Assembly (NCBI GenBank): GCA_903897985.1
Contig: CAIUDS010000646.1
Coordinates: 1-7,319 of the forward strand
Length of the DNA stretch: 7,319 nucleotides
Reading direction: 5' to 3'
From: an uncultured delta proteobacterium
Lineage (GTDB): Bacteria; RBG-13-61-14; DRUE01
Below the pieces are notes generated by a model. It ran no database searches. It was not told the DNA's origin and worked only from the letters and a program-made list of their open reading frames with translations. A program made the translations under genes and the position numbers. Below are positions 6,371 through 7,319 of this stretch, one piece after another (within the stretch, counting starts at the first letter, position 1; every line of letters starts with the position of its first letter).

Positions 6371-6423
6371 CTGCCTTATTCTGATTTCTAAATAGGCGGG
6401 ATGCAAGCAAAGGAGGAAACCTT

Positions 6424-6441
6424 GACTCGCTGGCCTTGAAA
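6424..6441 (-). repeat. 18-bp imperfect direct repeat, copy 1 (upstream of mnmG)
   Basis: GACTCGCTGGCCTTGAAA on the + strand matches 7081-7098 at 15 of 18 positions, in the same orientation. It lies 53 nt upstream of the mnmG ATG. With its partner it brackets the AT-rich gene. It may be a boundary of inserted DNA or a shared upstream control element. Confidence 0.45.
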
Positions 6442-6462
6442 GTTATTCCGGAGAATTAAAGT

Positions 6463-7020
6463 CTACTTAGCTTTTTGGTAAATCAAGAAATCTTGGTCAC
6501 CTGTTGACTTCACCCTGAAAATATAGGATCGAGGTTCATTCCGCACCATATGCTTTTTAAACCGTTTCTTCTTCCTAAGTTCTTTCCAAGGATACACCCA
6601 AATTTCAATGGGTTCATGGTTGCCGTCCAGGTGGATAAACATCAAATGAGTTGGGCAACCTTTGCCATCAACCCTGGGGATGGCTCCGCTTTGCTGCCAG
6701 CGAGAACCTTTTCTGGTTTTAATACTAACCCGGTCTTTTCCGGATAAAAGGTCATATTCAAAATCTTCTCCGACCAGTTTTCCCTTTTTTGAGAATTTGT
6801 CCTCCCAAAAAAGTTTCCCGTAAACTTCCCCAATCCAGCCGACCAATTCATCACCTTTCCAATTTTTCCCGTCGCTATATTGAGGATGAGAAAGTCTGTC
6901 TCTGATCCGGTCGGTTGCTTGCTTGATTATATCAAAATCTGTTCTGTTCCGGGAGATCAAATATGCAATCTTCCTAGGAGGCATACAATTGCGCTTTTTG
7001 GCTTTGTTTGTAGCCGACAT
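6463..7020 (-). CDS. Hypothetical AT-rich protein, possible degenerate PD-(D/E)XK nuclease
   Basis: A 185-residue basic protein that I do not recognise as a named family. Its layout resembles a restriction-endonuclease-like fold: a helix with G64-E65, then a strand ending EYD90, then VSIKTRKG (98-105) with K101. Two strands follow, HLMFIHLD (125-132) and IEIWVYPWKEL (138-148), which resemble the late strands of such nucleases. In an active PD-(D/E)XK site residue 99 would be D or E, but here it is Ser, so activity is uncertain. GC is about 43% by hand count (6481-7020) against about 60% in mnmG, which suggests transfer. A sigma70 promoter lies just upstream. Neither ATG 7020 nor the alternative ATG at 6984 (residue 13) has a ribosome site, and the 7020 start would leave a leader of about 5 nt. 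No cognate methylase is visible. Confidence 0.7.
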   Translation of the reverse strand: MSATNKAKKRNCMPPRKIAYLISRNRTDFDIIKQATDRIRDRLSHPQYSDGKNWKGDELVGWIGEVYGKLFWEDKFSKKGKLVGEDFEYDLLSGKDRVSIKTRKGSRWQQSGAIPRVDGKGCPTHLMFIHLDGNHEPIEIWVYPWKELRKKKRFKKHMVRNEPRSYIFRVKSTGDQDFLIYQKAK

Positions 7021-7031
7021 GACTATCGCAG

Positions 7032-7060
7032 ATTATTGTTCAAAAAGCCGCTCTCGTCAA
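7032..7060 (-). promoter_or_regulatory. Sigma70 promoter of the AT-rich nuclease-like gene
   Basis: Read on the minus strand, TTGACG (7055-7060) is followed after exactly 17 nt by AATAAT (7032-7037). Each box matches the consensus at 5 of 6 positions. Initiation is expected near 7025, only about 5 nt before ATG 7020, so the mRNA is either nearly leaderless or starts translation at ATG 6984. This transcript would also run toward mnmG, because no clear terminator separates them. Confidence 0.65.
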
Positions 7061-7080
7061 GATTTGATTATATTCTTAAT

Positions 7081-7098
7081 GACGCGCTCGCCTGGAAA
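7081..7098 (-). repeat. 18-bp imperfect direct repeat, copy 2 (upstream of nuclease-like gene)
   Basis: GACGCGCTCGCCTGGAAA on the + strand is the second copy, with differences at positions 4, 9 and 14 of 18. It lies 60 nt upstream of ATG 7020 and just above the -35 box, at nearly the same distance as copy 1 from mnmG. An 8-mer GGAAACCT also recurs at both borders (6415-6422 and 7094-7101). Confidence 0.45.
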
Positions 7099-7110
7099 CC
7101 TCTTGGATGA

Positions 7111-7319
7111 CTATTTGCGATAAGCCACCTGGCCGGTCTGGGCGAACTGGGCGACCAGGGAGGTTCCCCGCTCCAATTCTTCCGGAGACATGGTGATCAG
7201 GTCGAGCGGGATCATGAATTCTTTGATCAGCTTGTAATCAATCCGGCCCAGGAGTTCGGCGCGCTCGAAAATGGTTTTGCCCCGGAATTTCTTGGAAACA
7301 ATTACCAGGTCCAGGTCAC
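7111..7319 (-). CDS. Small MNT-type nucleotidyltransferase, C-terminal part (runs off the window)
   Basis: The last 68 residues and the TAG stop are present; the 5' end lies beyond the right edge. The visible part opens with DLDLVIVSKKF, the second half of the G-S...D-x-D catalytic motif of minimal nucleotidyltransferases, in which the two aspartates bind the metal. GKTIFERAELLGRI and a C-terminal PLDLITMSPEELERGTSLVAQ stretch follow, an arrangement typical of small cytoplasmic proteins of about 100 residues. Many members sit next to a HEPN-domain gene as toxin-antitoxin pairs, where the MNT part AMPylates the HEPN toxin. Any such partner would be outside the window. GC is close to the host average (about 62% in 7141-7200), unlike the AT-rich gene 90 nt downstream. 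The glycine-serine half of the motif cannot be checked here. Confidence 0.8.
   Translation of the reverse strand, partial: DLDLVIVSKKFRGKTIFERAELLGRIDYKLIKEFMIPLDLITMSPEELERGTSLVAQFAQTGQVAYRK

Noticed and set aside
6371..6406. TTG start adding 12 residues to MnmG
   Set aside because: No ribosome site precedes the TTG, the added residues do not resemble MnmG, and the ATG at 6370 gives the usual length.
6442..6460. Intrinsic terminator between the nuclease-like gene and mnmG
   Set aside because: The TTATTCCGGAGAATTAA near-palindrome is short and not GC-rich, and no T-tract follows on the minus strand.

Overview
This is a bacterial chromosomal segment with no phage, transposase or CRISPR hallmarks. 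Most genes look like about 58-62% GC (hand counts on sampled stretches). The lineage cannot be fixed from the window. The mnmG-rsmG pair, Shine-Dalgarno sites and sigma70-type promoters are generic bacterial. Short GGTNAAATT-like repeats between genes look like those of uncultured environmental lineages, but that is only an impression.

Left part (1-1570, genes on +): the window opens with a stretch that ends in what looks like the 3' end of a tRNA (T-arm, acceptor strand, CCA) without the rest of the tRNA. A large imperfect hairpin built of 9-bp units follows. Then come a nitroreductase-family flavoprotein, a half-size GDT1/UPF0016 membrane protein 18 nt downstream, a repeat-containing spacer, and a cold-shock-domain protein with its own recognisable promoter.

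Middle part (1660-6370, genes on -): a tight run of four genes read right to left. It holds mnmG (tRNA uridine-34 modification), rsmG (16S rRNA m7G methyltransferase), a GTG-started FAD-dependent oxidoreductase of the phytoene-desaturase/amine-oxidase type, and a sugar phosphate isomerase/epimerase-like TIM-barrel protein. Gene junctions overlap by 11 and 4 bp or leave 13 nt, so this looks like one operon. Two translation-related genes are followed by two apparent metabolic enzymes.

Right part (6371-7319, genes on -): an AT-rich gene (about 43% GC against about 60% around it) encodes a 185-residue protein whose layout suggests a degenerate PD-(D/E)XK nuclease fold. It has a good sigma70 promoter of its own and is bracketed by an 18-bp imperfect direct repeat (15/18), so it looks like a recently acquired single-gene insert upstream of mnmG. 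The window ends inside a small MNT-type nucleotidyltransferase gene of normal GC.

Most of the window is ordinary core and metabolic sequence. The parts worth a second look are the AT-rich nuclease-like gene with its flanking repeats, the tRNA 3'-end fragment, and the 9-bp-unit hairpin beside that fragment.
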